Of a stretch of DNA of 64,000 nt, positions 51,224 to 61,355 are shown piece after piece. How positions within the stretch are numbered: position 1 is the first letter of the stretch; each line of letters starts with the position of its first letter. Below the pieces are notes generated by a model that saw nothing but the letters and a program-made list of their open reading frames with translations, was not told where the DNA came from and searched no databases. Position numbers and translations under genes: made by a program. Source of the DNA: Streptococcus pseudopneumoniae (GTDB taxonomy: Bacteria > Bacillota > Bacilli > Lactobacillales > Streptococcaceae); the NCBI RefSeq assembly GCF_001074565.1, contig NZ_JUQX01000029.1, forward strand, positions 55,957 to 119,956, given 5' to 3'.

Positions 51224-52147
51224 ATGTCAGATAATCAACAAGCTTTGCAACATGTGGTCTCTATGGAAGACCTTACTGTAGATCAGGTCATGAAATTGAT
51301 CAAACGAGGAATCGAATTTAAGAATGGAGCGCAGGCTTCCTATGAGGACCAGCATATCGTTTCCAACCTTTTCTTTGAAAGTTCGACTCGTACGCACAAG
51401 TCCTTTGAAGTAGCAGAGATTAAGCTGGGACTGAATCTACTCGATTTCGATGTGAAGACGAGTTCAGTTAACAAGGGTGAAACACTCTATGATACGATCT
51501 TGACACTGTCTGCACTTGGAGTGGATGCCTGTGTTATCCGTCACCCAGAAGTCGACTACTACAGAGAGTTGATTGCCAGTCCAACCATTACGACTTCCAT
51601 TATCAATGGTGGAGATGGTTCAGGACAACATCCAAGTCAGAGCTTGCTTGATTTGATGACAATATATGAAGAATTCGGCCATTTTGAGGGGCTTAAGGTC
51701 GCTATCGCTGGGGATCTGGACCACTCACGTGTAGCCAAATCAAATATGCAAATTTTGAAACGTATAGGCGCAGAGCTTTACTTTGCAGGTCCTGAGGAAT
51801 GGAGAAGTCAGGAATTCGCAGACTATGGTCAGTTTGTAAGCATTGACGAGATCATCGATCAGGTGGATGTCATGATGTTCCTTCGCGTCCAGCATGAACG
51901 TCATGATAGTGGAGTGGTCTTTTCAAAAGAAGGCTACCATGCGCAACATGGTTTGACGCAAGAGCGTTATGATCGTTTGAAAGAAAAAGCAATTCTCATG
52001 CACCCTGCCCCAGTCAACCGTGATGTCGAAATCGCAGACCATTTAGTTGAAGCGCCAAAATCACGCATTGTCCAACAAATGACCAATGGTGTATTTGTCA
52101 GAATGGCAATCTTAGAATCTGTTCTGGCATACAGAAAAGCAAAATAA
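51224..52147 (+). CDS. pyrB: aspartate carbamoyltransferase catalytic chain
   Basis: This 307-residue cytosolic enzyme joins carbamoyl phosphate to aspartate, the first committed pyrimidine step. The carbamoyl-phosphate loop [16 protein letters not shown] is near residue 50, [15 protein letters not shown] near 137, and the aspartate loop [12 protein letters not shown] near 264. No regulatory chain gene (pyrI) is nearby, as usual in Firmicutes. It lies 20 bases after pyrR. Confidence 0.97.
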   Translation: MSDNQQALQHVVSMEDLTVDQVMKLIKRGIEFKNGAQASYEDQHIVSNLFFESSTRTHKSFEVAEIKLGLNLLDFDVKTSSVNKGETLYDTILTLSALGVDACVIRHPEVDYYRELIASPTITTSIINGGDGSGQHPSQSLLDLMTIYEEFGHFEGLKVAIAGDLDHSRVAKSNMQILKRIGAELYFAGPEEWRSQEFADYGQFVSIDEIIDQVDVMMFLRVQHERHDSGVVFSKEGYHAQHGLTQERYDRLKEKAILMHPAPVNRDVEIADHLVEAPKSRIVQQMTNGVFVRMAILESVLAYRKAK

Positions 52148-52195
52148 ACACAAGACGTTAAAAGACGCCAGAGAGCGTCCACGAGAGGTGACTAT

Positions 52196-53275
52196 ATGAC
52201 AAAACGACTTCTAGTATTAGAAGATGGCACTGTTTTTGAAGGCAAGGCCTTCGGAGCAGATATTGATGTAACAGGTGAAATCGTCTTTAATACAGGGATG
52301 ACCGGCTATCAAGAATCCATTACAGACCAGTCTTATAATGGACAAATCTTGACTTTCACATACCCATTGGTAGGAAACTATGGGATTAACCGTGATGACT
52401 ACGAATCCATCAGTCCTACCTGTAAGGGAGTAGTAGTTTTTGAAGAAGCGCGTAGAGCCAGCAACTGGCGCAATCAAATGACCTTGGACGAATTCTTGAA
52501 AGCCAAGAAAATCCCTGGTATCTCAGGGATTGATACTCGTGCGCTTACAAAGATTATCCGTAAGCATGGTACTATGAGGGCAACCCTTACGCATGTTGGT
52601 GATACCATGGACCATATTGCAGACCAGCTCCAAGCAACAGTCTTGCCGACAGATAATATCAAGCAAGTCTCTACTAAGACAGCTTATCCTGCTCCTGGAG
52701 TTGGATTGAGTGTCGTTCTGGTAGACTTTGGTCTCAAACACTCCATCTTACGCGAACTTTCGAAACGGAACTGTAACGTGACCGTGGTTCCATACACAAC
52801 CACAGCAGAAGAAATTCTCCATCTCAACCCTGACGGCGTCATGTTGTCAAACGGTCCAGGGAACCCAGAAGATGTCCCTCAGGCCCTCGATATGATTCGT
52901 GGTGTGCAAGGGAAAATTCCAATCTTTGGTATCTGTATGGGGCACCAACTTTTTGCTATGGCAAATGGAGCCAAGACCTACAAGATGAAGTTTGGTCACC
53001 GTGGATTTAATCACGCGGTTCGTGAAATTGCAACAGGACGAGTAGACTTTACTAGCCAGAACCATGGTTATGCGGTTAGCCGTGAGGACTTGCCAGAACA
53101 CTTGATCATTACCCACGAAGAAATCAATGACAAGTCAGTTGAAGGTGTGCGTCACAGATACCAACCAGGTTTTTCTGTACAATTCCACCCAGATGCAGCT
53201 CCTGGGCCACACGACGCTAGCTACCTCTTTGACGAGTTTATCGAGATGATGGAAGCTTTTAAACAAGCCAACTAA
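52196..53275 (+). CDS. carA: carbamoyl-phosphate synthase small subunit
   Basis: This 359-residue glutaminase hydrolyses glutamine and passes ammonia to CarB. The N-terminal domain ([15 protein letters not shown]) is followed by a class I amidotransferase domain with nucleophile Cys in [11 protein letters not shown] and the His-Glu pair near [12 protein letters not shown]. It is separated from carB by 442 bases of structured spacer instead of the usual few bases. Confidence 0.96.
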   Translation: MTKRLLVLEDGTVFEGKAFGADIDVTGEIVFNTGMTGYQESITDQSYNGQILTFTYPLVGNYGINRDDYESISPTCKGVVVFEEARRASNWRNQMTLDEFLKAKKIPGISGIDTRALTKIIRKHGTMRATLTHVGDTMDHIADQLQATVLPTDNIKQVSTKTAYPAPGVGLSVVLVDFGLKHSILRELSKRNCNVTVVPYTTTAEEILHLNPDGVMLSNGPGNPEDVPQALDMIRGVQGKIPIFGICMGHQLFAMANGAKTYKMKFGHRGFNHAVREIATGRVDFTSQNHGYAVSREDLPEHLIITHEEINDKSVEGVRHRYQPGFSVQFHPDAAPGPHDASYLFDEFIEMMEAFKQAN

Positions 53276-53717
53276 GAACGAGTAAGACTCGTCGGAGAAT
53301 TTATGGAATTGAACACGGACGGAAAGCTCGGAATTTAGAGAAACCAAGGAAGGATTGCTATCCTTGGTTTCCTAAAATTCAGTCGCTTTCTTATCGTCCT
53401 TTGTATCTTATTTAATGTCGCCCTGTGAGGCGACGAATAGAAAGGCAGGTCGTTTCTTTTAGTCGCTATCAGGCGAACTAAAAACTCCCTGCACTAGATT
53501 TTTTATCGAAAATGATCGTTTCTCTAAAAAATCGTCGGAGAATTTATTTAATGGCAACCTGAGAGTTGCCGAATAGAAAGGAGAAGGTACAATGTTCGCG
53601 GAAGTGAACACGCCCTAAGAACTGTGTGAAAAAGATAAACATCGTCTTGACGCTAAAGGCGTCTGCACCGAGTTTCCTATTTTCACTGTGTTCTTGACGG
53701 GCTTTGTATCATAAACT
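53276..53717 (+). promoter_or_regulatory. structured carA-carB spacer with repeated hairpins
   Basis: Two matching elements, 53411-53445 and 53547-53581, share the flanks TTTAATG and GAATAGAAAGG. Their six-base-pair stems differ but stay paired: GTCGCC/GGCGAC (53417-53434) and GGCAAC/GTTGCC (53553-53570). The loops are CTGTGA and CTGAGA. A stable hairpin AAACCAAGGA/TCCTTGGTTT sits at 53341-53370. After a small uORF, 53612-53632 can pair in blocks with 53680-53702 around a GACGC/GCGTC hairpin (53649-53663), ending 15 bases before carB. Confidence 0.7.
53592..53618 (+). CDS. leader peptide upstream of carB, 8 aa
   Basis: ATG TTC GCG GAA GTG AAC ACG CCC TAA encodes MFAEVNTP. An AAAGGAG site (53577-53583) stands eight bases before the ATG, an ideal spacing. 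The last codons lie in the 5' arm of the long stem before carB, so translation would open that stem. A coupling or attenuation role is inferred. Confidence 0.5.
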   Translation: MFAEVNTP

Positions 53718-56700
53718 ATGCCTAAACGTACTGATATTCAAAAAATTATGGTGATTGGTTCTGGTCCGATTATTATTGGTCAGGCTGCTGAGTTTGACTA
53801 CGCTGGGACCCAGGCCTGCTTGTCTTTGAAAGAGGAAGGCTATGAGGTTGTTTTGGTGAACTCAAACCCTGCAACCATCATGACGGACAAGGAGATTGCG
53901 GACAAGGTTTACATCGAACCGATTACACTTGAGTTTGTGACGCGAATTCTCCGTAAGGAACGTCCAGATGCCTTGCTTCCAACTCTTGGAGGCCAAACAG
54001 GGCTCAATATGGCCATGGAATTGTCTAAAAACGGTATTTTAGATGAGCTTGGAGTAGAGCTTCTAGGTACTAAATTGTCTGCCATCGACCAAGCAGAGGA
54101 TCGTGACCTCTTTAAACAATTGATGGAAGAGCTTGAGCAACCAATCCCAGAGTCTGAAATTGTCAACACAGTAGAAGAAGCTGTTGCCTTTGCAGCGACA
54201 ATTGGCTACCCAGTCATCGTCCGTCCAGCCTTTACCCTAGGTGGTACGGGTGGTGGTATGTGTGCCAACGAGGAAGAATTGCGTGAAATCGCTGAAAATG
54301 GGTTGAAACTGTCACCTGTTACCCAATGTTTGATTGAGCGTTCCATTGCAGGTTTCAAGGAAATCGAATACGAAGTCATGCGTGACTCGGCTGATAATGC
54401 CCTCGTTGTTTGTAACATGGAAAACTTTGACCCAGTTGGGATTCACACAGGGGACTCCATTGTATTTGCCCCTGCGCAAACCATGTCAGACTATGAAAAC
54501 CAAATGCTCCGTGACGCGAGCTTGAGCATTATCCGCGCTCTCAAGATTGAAGGTGGATGTAACGTTCAGCTAGCCCTTGATCCGCATAGCTTTAAGTACT
54601 ATGTTATCGAAGTAAACCCTCGTGTATCGCGTTCTTCTGCCCTTGCATCTAAGGCGACAGGTTATCCGATTGCTAAATTGGCAGCTAAGATTGCCGTCGG
54701 TTTGACCTTGGATGAGGTCATCAACCCAGTTACAGGATCAACCTATGCCATGTTTGAGCCAGCCCTAGACTATGTGGTTGCTAAGATTCCTCGTTTCCCA
54801 TTCGACAAGTTTGAAAAAGGGGAACGTCGTCTTGGTACCCAGATGAAGGCAACTGGAGAAGTTATGGCTATCGGTCGGAACATCGAGGAGTCACTCCTCA
54901 AGGCCTGTCGTTCACTTGAAATTGGCGTTCACCACAATGAAATGCCTGAGCTTGCAGCGGTTTCAGATGATGCTTTGATTGAAAAGGTTGTCAAAGCCCA
55001 AGATGATCGTCTCTTCTACGTTTCAGAAGCCATTCGCCGTGGTTACACACCAGAAGAAATTGCTGAATTGACCAAGATTGATATCTTCTATCTTGATAAA
55101 CTCTTGCATATCTTTGAAATCGAGCAAGAATTGGGTGCTCATCCACAAGATCTAGAAGTTTTGAAAACAGCTAAGCTAAATGGCTTCTCAGACCGTAAGA
55201 TTGCTGAACTCTGGAAAACAACAGCTGATCAAGTTCGTCAACTTCGCTTGGAAAACAAAATTATCCCAGTTTATAAGATGGTTGATACCTGTGCGGCAGA
55301 GTTCGACTCTGAAACGCCATATTTCTATTCTACCTATGGTTGGGAAAATGAATCTATCAAATCTGACAAGGAATCCGTCCTAGTCCTAGGTTCAGGTCCA
55401 ATCCGTATCGGTCAAGGGGTTGAGTTTGACTACGCAACGGTTCACTCTGTTAAGGCCATCCAAGCAGCTGGTTACGAAGCCATCATTATGAACTCAAACC
55501 CAGAGACCGTTTCAACAGACTTCTCTGTGTCTGATAAGCTCTACTTTGAACCGTTGACTTTCGAAGATGTGATGAATGTTATCGACTTGGAGCAACCAAA
55601 AGGCGTTATCGTTCAGTTTGGTGGTCAAACAGCTATCAACCTTGCGGAGCCATTGGCAAAAGCAGGTGTGACCATCCTTGGTACGCAAGTCGCTGACCTA
55701 GACCGTGCAGAAGACCGTGACCTCTTCGAGCAAGCCCTTAAAGACTTGGATATTCCACAGCCACCAGGACAAACGGCTACCAATGAAGAAGAAGCCGTGC
55801 TTGCAGCTCGCAAGATTGGCTTCCCAGTCCTTGTTCGCCCATCTTATGTCTTGGGGGGACGTGCCATGGAAATCGTTGAAAACGAAGAAGACCTCCGTTC
55901 TTACATGCGTACCGCTGTTAAGGCTAGTCCAGATCATCCAGTTCTTGTCGACTCTTATATCGTCGGACAAGAATGTGAAGTTGATGCCATCTCAGACGGA
56001 CAAAATGTTCTCATTCCAGGTATCATGGAACATATCGAACGTGCTGGTGTCCACTCAGGTGACTCAATGGCTGTTTACCCTCCACAAACCTTGTCTCAAA
56101 AGGTGCAAGAAACGATTGCAGATTACACTAAGCGTCTGGCAATTGGTCTCAACTGTCTTGGTATGATGAACATTCAGTTTGTTATCAAGGATGAGAAAGT
56201 ATACGTCATTGAAGTAAACCCTCGTGCTAGCCGTACCGTACCATTCCTTTCTAAAGTAACCAACATCCCTATGGCTCAGGTTGCGACTAAGTTGATTCTT
56301 GGTCAAAGTCTTGAAGAACTTGGTTATCAAGATGGACTTTACCCAGAAAGCACTCGCGTTCATATCAAGGCGCCAGTCTTCTCCTTCACCAAGTTAGCTA
56401 AGGTAGATAGCCTGCTTGGTCCTGAAATGAAGTCAACAGGGGAAGTCATGGGCTCTGATGCTACTCTAGAAAAAGCTCTCTATAAAGCCTTTGAAGCTTC
56501 TTACCTCCATTTGCCAACTTTCGGAAATGTAGTCTTCACCATTGCAGATGATGCCAAAGAAGAAGCCTTGGACTTGGCTCGCCGTTTCCAAAATATCGGT
56601 TACGGTATCCTCGCGACAGAAGGAACTGCAGCCTTCTTTGCGAGCCATGGACTGCATGCTCAGCCTGTTGGTAAGATTGGTGATGATGAGAAGGATATCC

Positions 56701-56894
56701 CAAGCTTTGTTCGTAAAGGAAAAATTCAAGCAATCATCAATACTGTCGGAACCAAACGAACTGCTGACGAAGATGGTGAGCAAATCCGCCGTTCAGCCAT
56801 TGAACACGGTGTGCCACTCTTTACAGCACTAGACACAGCAGATGCCATGCTTAAGGTGCTAGAAAGTCGTAGTTTTGTCACAGAAGCGATTTAA
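53718..56894 (+). CDS. carB: carbamoyl-phosphate synthase large subunit
   Basis: At 1058 residues it has two homologous ATP-grasp halves. The first (from [20 protein letters not shown]) makes carboxyphosphate. The second (from [19 protein letters not shown], about residue 555) makes carbamoyl phosphate. The C-terminal MGS-like domain (about 935-1058) contains [13 protein letters not shown] and [19 protein letters not shown] and binds regulators such as UMP. Length and start agree with the Gram-positive family. The structured leader just upstream suggests extra control. Confidence 0.97.
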   Translation: MPKRTDIQKIMVIGSGPIIIGQAAEFDYAGTQACLSLKEEGYEVVLVNSNPATIMTDKEIADKVYIEPITLEFVTRILRKERPDALLPTLGGQTGLNMAMELSKNGILDELGVELLGTKLSAIDQAEDRDLFKQLMEELEQPIPESEIVNTVEEAVAFAATIGYPVIVRPAFTLGGTGGGMCANEEELREIAENGLKLSPVTQCLIERSIAGFKEIEYEVMRDSADNALVVCNMENFDPVGIHTGDSIVFAPAQTMSDYENQMLRDASLSIIRALKIEGGCNVQLALDPHSFKYYVIEVNPRVSRSSALASKATGYPIAKLAAKIAVGLTLDEVINPVTGSTYAMFEPALDYVVAKIPRFPFDKFEKGERRLGTQMKATGEVMAIGRNIEESLLKACRSLEIGVHHNEMPELAAVSDDALIEKVVKAQDDRLFYVSEAIRRGYTPEEIAELTKIDIFYLDKLLHIFEIEQELGAHPQDLEVLKTAKLNGFSDRKIAELWKTTADQVRQLRLENKIIPVYKMVDTCAAEFDSETPYFYSTYGWENESIKSDKESVLVLGSGPIRIGQGVEFDYATVHSVKAIQAAGYEAIIMNSNPETVSTDFSVSDKLYFEPLTFEDVMNVIDLEQPKGVIVQFGGQTAINLAEPLAKAGVTILGTQVADLDRAEDRDLFEQALKDLDIPQPPGQTATNEEEAVLAARKIGFPVLVRPSYVLGGRAMEIVENEEDLRSYMRTAVKASPDHPVLVDSYIVGQECEVDAISDGQNVLIPGIMEHIERAGVHSGDSMAVYPPQTLSQKVQETIADYTKRLAIGLNCLGMMNIQFVIKDEKVYVIEVNPRASRTVPFLSKVTNIPMAQVATKLILGQSLEELGYQDGLYPESTRVHIKAPVFSFTKLAKVDSLLGPEMKSTGEVMGSDATLEKALYKAFEASYLHLPTFGNVVFTIADDAKEEALDLARRFQNIGYGILATEGTAAFFASHGLHAQPVGKIGDDEKDIPSFVRKGKIQAIINTVGTKRTADEDGEQIRRSAIEHGVPLFTALDTADAMLKVLESRSFVTEAI

Positions 56895-56897
56895 CCA

Positions 56898-56934
56898 AGA
56901 AAAAAGAGAAGACTCCAAGTCTTCTCTTTTTTGA
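56898..56934 (+). terminator. pyr operon terminator
   Basis: AAAAAGAGAAGACT and AGTCTTCTCTTTTT pair perfectly around CCA, with T residues on both strands. Confidence 0.93.
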
Positions 56935-57020
56935 TGAGAGTATAAAAACAATAAGGAATTTCTTGACAAAGACAATGAAAGGGCTTACAATGTTCTAAAA
57001 GAAGCAAGGAGGACCTAAAG

Positions 57021-57341
57021 ATGATTATTTCAACTACGGTGATCGAAGGAAAGAAAGTCCTAGAATACAAAGGAATTGTCTTTGGCGAAGTGGTTGCTGG
57101 GGTTAATATGTTCAAAGATATGGCGGCTGGTTTCCGTAATATTTTTGGCGGTCGTGCTAGTAGTTATGAAGGCGAATTAACCCAAGCGAGAGAAGAAGCT
57201 TTAGCAGAAATGATGGCGCGTGCGAGTGAACGTGGCGCAAATGCTATCATTGGGGTTAAGATGGACTATGAAACCTTAGGTGCTGAGAATGGTATGCTGA
57301 TGGTTACCTGTAGCGGAACAGCAGTGGTGCTTGAGTCCTGA
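57021..57341 (+). CDS. YbjQ/UPF0145 family protein
   Basis: This 106-residue protein has [20 protein letters not shown] and the conserved [20 protein letters not shown], followed by [11 protein letters not shown]. These are the marks of the UPF0145 (YbjQ) family, a pentameric beta-rich fold sometimes listed as a heavy-metal-binding domain. It stands alone, with a GGAGG site and terminator AGAACAG/CTGTTCT at 57358-57378. Confidence 0.88.
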   Translation: MIISTTVIEGKKVLEYKGIVFGEVVAGVNMFKDMAAGFRNIFGGRASSYEGELTQAREEALAEMMARASERGANAIIGVKMDYETLGAENGMLMVTCSGTAVVLES

Positions 57342-57385
57342 TTTGAAGAAAGAAAAAAGAACAGTCGAAGCTGTTCTTTTTATGA

Positions 57386-57628
57386 TTATTTGAGACCGTA
57401 TTTTTTGTTGAAACGATCCACGCGTCCATCTGCTTGAGTGAACTTTTGACGTCCAGTGTAGAATGGATGTGAGTCTGATGAAATTTCCACACGGATCAAT
57501 GGGTAAGTTTCGCCTTCGAACTCAACAGTTTCGTTAGAGCGTTTTGTTGAACCGCTAAGGAATTTGTAACCAGTAGTTGTGTCCATGAAGACAACTGGGC
57601 GATATTCTGGATGGATATCTTTTTTCAT
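57386..57628 (-). CDS. rpmE2: 50S ribosomal protein L31 type B
   Basis: An 80-residue L31 of the type B kind. The sequence [20 protein letters not shown], then [21 protein letters not shown], is diagnostic. It lacks the zinc-binding Cys of type A, so it suits zinc-poor conditions. The upstream codons of the open frame are not conserved; AAGGAAA precedes the ATG at 57628. Confidence 0.96.
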   Translation of the reverse strand: MKKDIHPEYRPVVFMDTTTGYKFLSGSTKRSNETVEFEGETYPLIRVEISSDSHPFYTGRQKFTQADGRVDRFNKKYGLK

Positions 57629-57744
57629 TTTGCAATATTTCCTTTCTGCCATGGTCTCTTTGTGAGCCATAGATTGTTACCTTACTAGTCTATCAGATTC
57701 TGGTAAGTTTGGCAAGTCTTTTCCCTGATTTTATTAAAAATATC

Positions 57745-57780
57745 GATAAAAATCACCCCAGTTTTTACTGAGGTGATAGG
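57745..57780 (-). terminator. terminator of the Glu-rich membrane protein gene
   Basis: TCACCTCAGT and ACTGGGGTGA pair around AAAA on the minus strand, followed by TTTTTATCG. Confidence 0.8.
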
Positions 57781-57787
57781 AGAAGAA

Positions 57788-58564
57788 TTATTTGTCCGCC
57801 TGACTTGGATCTTTTTGTTCTTCTTTCTCTTCATTTTTAAATTCAGTAGTTTCTTCTTCAGCTAATTCAGTTGCAACTGATTCTTCTTTAACAGGTTCTT
57901 TATTTTCCGTTTCAGCTTCGACATGAGCTGGTTCTGTAGTTTCTTCATTTTGCTCAGATTCCTTTTCTACGGTCTCAGCTGTAGTTTCTTCATTTTGCTC
58001 AGATTCCTTTTCTACGGTCTCAGCTGTAGTTTCTTCTTTTTTATGTTCTTGAGTTTCTTTTTTGATTTCCTCTACTGCAGTTTTTACGGTAGTACTTGTT
58101 ACGCGTCCGACTGTTTGAGCAAAATCTTTTCCTGATTCAGCTAATTCTGCTAATGAGTCTTTTGTGATTTTACCACCTGACATTGCCAAGAGACCAGTCA
58201 CTACAAGGGCAATACTAGCAAGAAGGGAAAGAATCAAACCAAAACCGATTGAAACGCCGTATCCACCAATATGAGTTACATACTTGTTTATGCTGAATAA
58301 ATTAACAAGAGTGACGAGAGTAGAAATTGCACCTGCAACAATGACACTAATGGCAAAACCTTTAGGCATTGGTTTATTGACATTATTCAAGCACGTCAGA
58401 ACAATAGAGACAATAGCCGCGATGATAACAAACCAGCCATCTCCGTTAAAACCGTGCACACTATAGGAGCCAAAAGCACCAGCATTCAAACTAGCCCAGG
58501 GTAAGAGTGAACCTAGAATGGCTACTCCAGCAGAAATGAGAATAAACAAACGATTTTTTTCCAT
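57788..58564 (-). CDS. membrane protein with acidic repeat tail
   Basis: This 258-residue protein has four membrane helices in the first 135 residues (AGVAILGSLLPWASL first). A short linker of apparent amphipathic helix (residues 135-170) follows, then about 90 residues very rich in Glu, Thr and Lys. The tail contains a perfect 15-residue tandem repeat (EETTAETVEKESEQN), encoded by a 45-bp DNA repeat at about 57935-58030. No family is recognised. The repeat number is likely to vary between strains. Confidence 0.8.
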   Translation of the reverse strand: MEKNRLFILISAGVAILGSLLPWASLNAGAFGSYSVHGFNGDGWFVIIAAIVSIVLTCLNNVNKPMPKGFAISVIVAGAISTLVTLVNLFSINKYVTHIGGYGVSIGFGLILSLLASIALVVTGLLAMSGGKITKDSLAELAESGKDFAQTVGRVTSTTVKTAVEEIKKETQEHKKEETTAETVEKESEQNEETTAETVEKESEQNEETTEPAHVEAETENKEPVKEESVATELAEEETTEFKNEEKEEQKDPSQADK

Positions 58565-58649
58565 AATAAGTCTCCTTTTCTTTTCATTGGTTTATTATAC
58601 CATAAAGTGAGTGACAAAGAAACCGTATATTTTCAAGAAAAAAGAATGG

Positions 58650-58678
58650 GAAAAGGCTAAGAATGAATCTTAGCCTTG
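58650..58678 (-). terminator. terminator overlapping the pde2 stop
   Basis: AAGGCTAAGA and TCTTAGCCTT pair around TTCAT on the minus strand, followed by TTCCC. The stem starts inside the last codons of the gene. Confidence 0.65.
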
Positions 58679-59614
58679 ATTTGTTCTTGCGACTTCTTGA
58701 AGCTTCCCGTATATTTGTTCATTTTCCTCTAAACTATAAGAATTGGCTCCACTTGCTAACGGATGGCCACCACCGTCATGTTCCTTGGCAATCTGGTTAA
58801 TTGGATGAATTTTACTACGTAAACGAACGCGGTAATGTCCGTCAGCTTGCTCGACAAAAATCCCCCAGAGACTGACACTGTCAATTCTTCCTGGTGCACC
58901 GACAATAGCTGCGGTTTCAGCGTCAGTAACATTATACTCTTTCAAGATTTCTTGACTGAGAAGAACGCGAGCAGCTCCGTTTTCATCAACTTCTAAGTGA
59001 TCATAAACATACCCTTGAAGTTTTGCAATTTTATAGCTAATGGTATCCATCTTGCGTGTCAAACTAGCAAAGTCAAAGTTGTACTCTCTCAAGGAAGAAG
59101 CGATACGAAGGGTTCGGGCTGAGGTAGAAGGATAAAGGAAACGGCCTGTATCCCCAATGATCCCAGCAAATAGGAGTTCAGCAGCTTGATCTGACAGGTT
59201 TAGTTGAGTATTTTCTGCAAATAGGGCAATCATCTCACTAGCACTGCTTGAGCCAGTATCGACCCAAGACAAGTCTCCGTAAACATCATCGTTAGGATGG
59301 TGGTCAATCTTAATCAGAAAGTCACCTTGATGATAACGCTTATCATCGATACGAGCAGTATTGGCTGTATCGCAGACAATGACAAGAGCTCCTTGGTAGT
59401 CACTATCTTGAACAGTATCCATTTCTGCCATCCAAGTCAAAGTCGGTTCATTATAGCCGACAGCTTTGATGGTCTTTTCAGGAAAATGGTATGTGAGAAG
59501 AGCTTTCAAGCCCACTTGACTCCCTAAGGCATCAGGATCTGGTTTCATATGACGATGAATGATAATGGTATCGTATTCTTTGATTTTCTCTAATATTTGC
59601 CGGCAAATTTCCAT
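58670..59614 (-). CDS. pde2: DHH/DHHA1 phosphoesterase, Pde2/NrnA type
   Basis: This 314-residue manganese-dependent enzyme splits pApA or short oligonucleotides. Motifs in order: IIIHRHMKPDPDALGSQ (about residues 17-33), VCDTANTARID, the DHH signature KIDHHPNDD (about 107), and the C-terminal DHHA1 motif DGGGHPLASGAN (about 284). The neighbourhood (L31B, flavodoxin, chorismate mutase, CrcB, L19) is the pneumococcal pde2 locus as I recall it, so a role in c-di-AMP breakdown is likely. The start at 59614 follows GAGG. Confidence 0.9.
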   Translation of the reverse strand: MEICRQILEKIKEYDTIIIHRHMKPDPDALGSQVGLKALLTYHFPEKTIKAVGYNEPTLTWMAEMDTVQDSDYQGALVIVCDTANTARIDDKRYHQGDFLIKIDHHPNDDVYGDLSWVDTGSSSASEMIALFAENTQLNLSDQAAELLFAGIIGDTGRFLYPSTSARTLRIASSLREYNFDFASLTRKMDTISYKIAKLQGYVYDHLEVDENGAARVLLSQEILKEYNVTDAETAAIVGAPGRIDSVSLWGIFVEQADGHYRVRLRSKIHPINQIAKEHDGGGHPLASGANSYSLEENEQIYGKLQEVARTNQG

Positions 59615-59717
59615 AAATAACCTCAATTCTTTCTCATTTCATTGTAGCACAAGAATTTTTATTTTTAAAATGAAAAAGATATGATATAATGGAGAAAGAT
59701 AAATTGAGGAGGACGAT

Positions 59718-60161
59718 ATGGCATTAGCAAAAATTGTATTTGCCAGTATGACCGGTAATACCGAAGAAATTGCAGATATTGTAGCAGATAAATTGCGTGA
59801 CTTGGGCTTGGATGTCGATGTTGATGAATGTACGACTGTTGACGCTTCAGACTTCTTGGAAGCGGATATCGCAATCGTTGCGACCTATACTTATGGCGAT
59901 GGAGAATTGCCAGATGAGATGATGGACTTCTACGAAGACCTTGCAGACCTCAACTTGAATGGTAAAATCTACGGAGTTGTTGGTTCAGGTGACACCTTCT
60001 ACGACGAATTCTGTAAGGCTGTCGATGACTTTGATCGCGTTTTTGTAGCGACAGGTGCAGAAAAAGGTTCAGAATGTGTTAAAGTTGATCTCTCTGCTGA
60101 AGAAGAAGATATCGAACGCTTGGAACAATTCGCAGAAGAATTGGCTGCAAAAGTAGGATAA
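59718..60161 (+). CDS. flavodoxin
   Basis: This 147-residue acidic flavodoxin has the FMN phosphate loop ASMTGNTEEIADIV at residues 10-23, the aromatic FMN-stacking region ATYTYGDGELPDE, and VVGSGDTFYDEFCKAVDDF. It is a low-potential one-electron carrier in the cytosol. A TATAAT box lies at 59685-59690, followed by GAGGAGG before the ATG. Confidence 0.95.
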   Translation: MALAKIVFASMTGNTEEIADIVADKLRDLGLDVDVDECTTVDASDFLEADIAIVATYTYGDGELPDEMMDFYEDLADLNLNGKIYGVVGSGDTFYDEFCKAVDDFDRVFVATGAEKGSECVKVDLSAEEEDIERLEQFAEELAAKVG

Positions 60162-60165
60162 GAAT

Positions 60166-60205
60166 CAAGCTGCGCTGACTGGAAGGAGTCAGTGCAGTTT
60201 TTAGT
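60166..60205 (+). terminator. flavodoxin terminator
   Basis: CTGCGCTGACT and AGTCAGTGCAG pair around GGAAGG, followed by TTTTTAG. Confidence 0.85.
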
Positions 60206-60276
60206 AGTTAAACTAGATTTTACTAGCCTATTTGGTGGCTTTTTGATACAATAATTCAAATAAAGGAGGAGACACT

Positions 60277-60543
60277 ATGGATTTAGCTAGTATTCGGCAA
60301 GAAATTGATCAAATCGACGACCAAATTGTTAATCTCTTGGAAGAACGAATGCATTTGGTTGAGAGTGTAGTTGCCTATAAGAAAACCTCAGGAAAACCTA
60401 TTTTAGACACCAAGCGAGAAGAAGTCATTTTTGAAAAGGTAAGAAGTCGTGTAAGCAATAAGAATTACCAAGAAACCATTGTTGCGACTTTTTCAGATAT
60501 TCTCAAACGTTCGCGTGATTATCAGGAACAAAACATCAAATGA
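60277..60543 (+). CDS. chorismate mutase (AroQ type)
   Basis: This 88-residue all-helical enzyme converts chorismate to prephenate for Phe/Tyr synthesis. IRQEIDQIDDQIVNLLEERM and the RxxxVxxVxxYK-like part LVESVVAYKKTSGKPI hold the active-site Arg/Lys residues. It is monofunctional, not fused to a dehydratase. It overlaps crcB by four bases, an unusual pairing of aromatic synthesis with fluoride export. Confidence 0.92.
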   Translation: MDLASIRQEIDQIDDQIVNLLEERMHLVESVVAYKKTSGKPILDTKREEVIFEKVRSRVSNKNYQETIVATFSDILKRSRDYQEQNIK

Positions 60544-60914
60544 AAAAAGAACAATTCTATCCGCTAGGGATTTTTTTAGCTGGTATGTTGGGTGGCCTTG
60601 TCCGCTATTTTCTATCTAGTCAGTTGCCAACCAGTCCTGACTTTCCTTGGGGCACCCTCCTTGTCAACTATCTGGGTATTTTCTGCTTGGTCTATCTGGT
60701 AAAAGGCTATCTGATCTATAAGGGAAGCAGTAAAGGTTTGGTTTTGGCGCTGGGGACGGGTTTTTGCGGAGGTTTAACAACCTTTTCTAGCCTGCTCTTG
60801 GACGCTGTGAAATTGCTCGATACTGGGCGTTATCTTAGTTTAGGCATCTACCTACTTTTGAGTATTGGCGGAGGCCTGCTCTTGGCTTATGTTCTAGGGA
60901 GGAAGAAATGGTAA
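60540..60914 (+). CDS. crcB1: fluoride channel CrcB/FluC subunit 1
   Basis: This 124-residue protein with four membrane helices has the FluC marks GGLVRYFLS near the N-terminus, WGTLLVNYLGIF (pore Asn) and GFCGGLTTFSS (sodium-site and Phe-box region). Gram-positive bacteria often encode two unlike subunits that form a heterodimeric dual-topology channel, and the second gene follows with a seven-base overlap. No fluoride riboswitch is visible upstream. Confidence 0.94.
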   Translation: MKKEQFYPLGIFLAGMLGGLVRYFLSSQLPTSPDFPWGTLLVNYLGIFCLVYLVKGYLIYKGSSKGLVLALGTGFCGGLTTFSSLLLDAVKLLDTGRYLSLGIYLLLSIGGGLLLAYVLGRKKW

Positions 60915-61237
60915 TCGTCTATCTTGCAGTCGCCTGCGGGCTTGGAGCCCTAGTGCGTTATTTCTTTTCCCACTATAATCAAGCTTCTAAATTGCCTTTA
61001 GGAACTCTCATAGCCAATCTTCTCGGTTGTTTTTTAATTGGCTTACTCTACAATCATGTGGAGTCCAAGGAAGTTTATGCTATCCTGGCGACAGGTTTCT
61101 GTGGTGGGTTGACGACCTTTTCAACTCTGAATGACGAGCTGCAAAGACTGTTAAGTGACAAGAAGGTATTTTATAGCTATTTACTCTTAACTTACCTAGG
61201 CGGGTTTCTAGCGATTTTTTTAGGGATTCTGCTATAA
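60908..61237 (+). CDS. crcB2: fluoride channel CrcB/FluC subunit 2
   Basis: The product has 109 residues and four membrane helices. Key motifs are GALVRYFFSHYN, LPLGTLIANLLGCF and GFCGGLTTFSTLNDE. It presumably pairs in antiparallel fashion with CrcB1 to expel fluoride. It starts seven bases before the end of crcB1, implying coupled synthesis of the two halves. Confidence 0.94.
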   Translation: MVIVYLAVACGLGALVRYFFSHYNQASKLPLGTLIANLLGCFLIGLLYNHVESKEVYAILATGFCGGLTTFSTLNDELQRLLSDKKVFYSYLLLTYLGGFLAIFLGILL

Positions 61238-61261
61238 ATTCCTTTACTTTTAGGTGGAAAT

Positions 61262-61340
61262 TTGGTAAACTGTATCTTGTGTGTAATGGACGCACAAAAA
61301 TACAGTTTATCCGCTGAGGAAGGTTCCTCAAGATTGACAA
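61262..61340 (+). promoter_or_regulatory. ribosomal L19 leader
   Basis: Before rplS, AAACTGTATCTTGTG and the later ATACAGTTT form an outer stem around TGTGCG/GACGCA-like pairs, and GAGGAA pairs with TTCCTC. Position and shape agree with the L19 leader family known from Bacilli, thought to bind L19 and control its own synthesis. I judged this from pairing and context, not a covariance model. Confidence 0.7.
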
Positions 61341-61355
61341 AGATAGGAGAAAAAA

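Noticed and set aside
53411..53445. TPP riboswitch because of the CTGAGA-type loop
   Set aside because: The remaining conserved parts of a TPP riboswitch are missing, the motif is in a hairpin loop, and the gene context is pyrimidine, not thiamine.
60162..60276. Fluoride riboswitch ahead of the aroQ-crcB genes
   Set aside because: The gap holds a terminator and a plain promoter; no sequence matching the fluoride riboswitch core was found.
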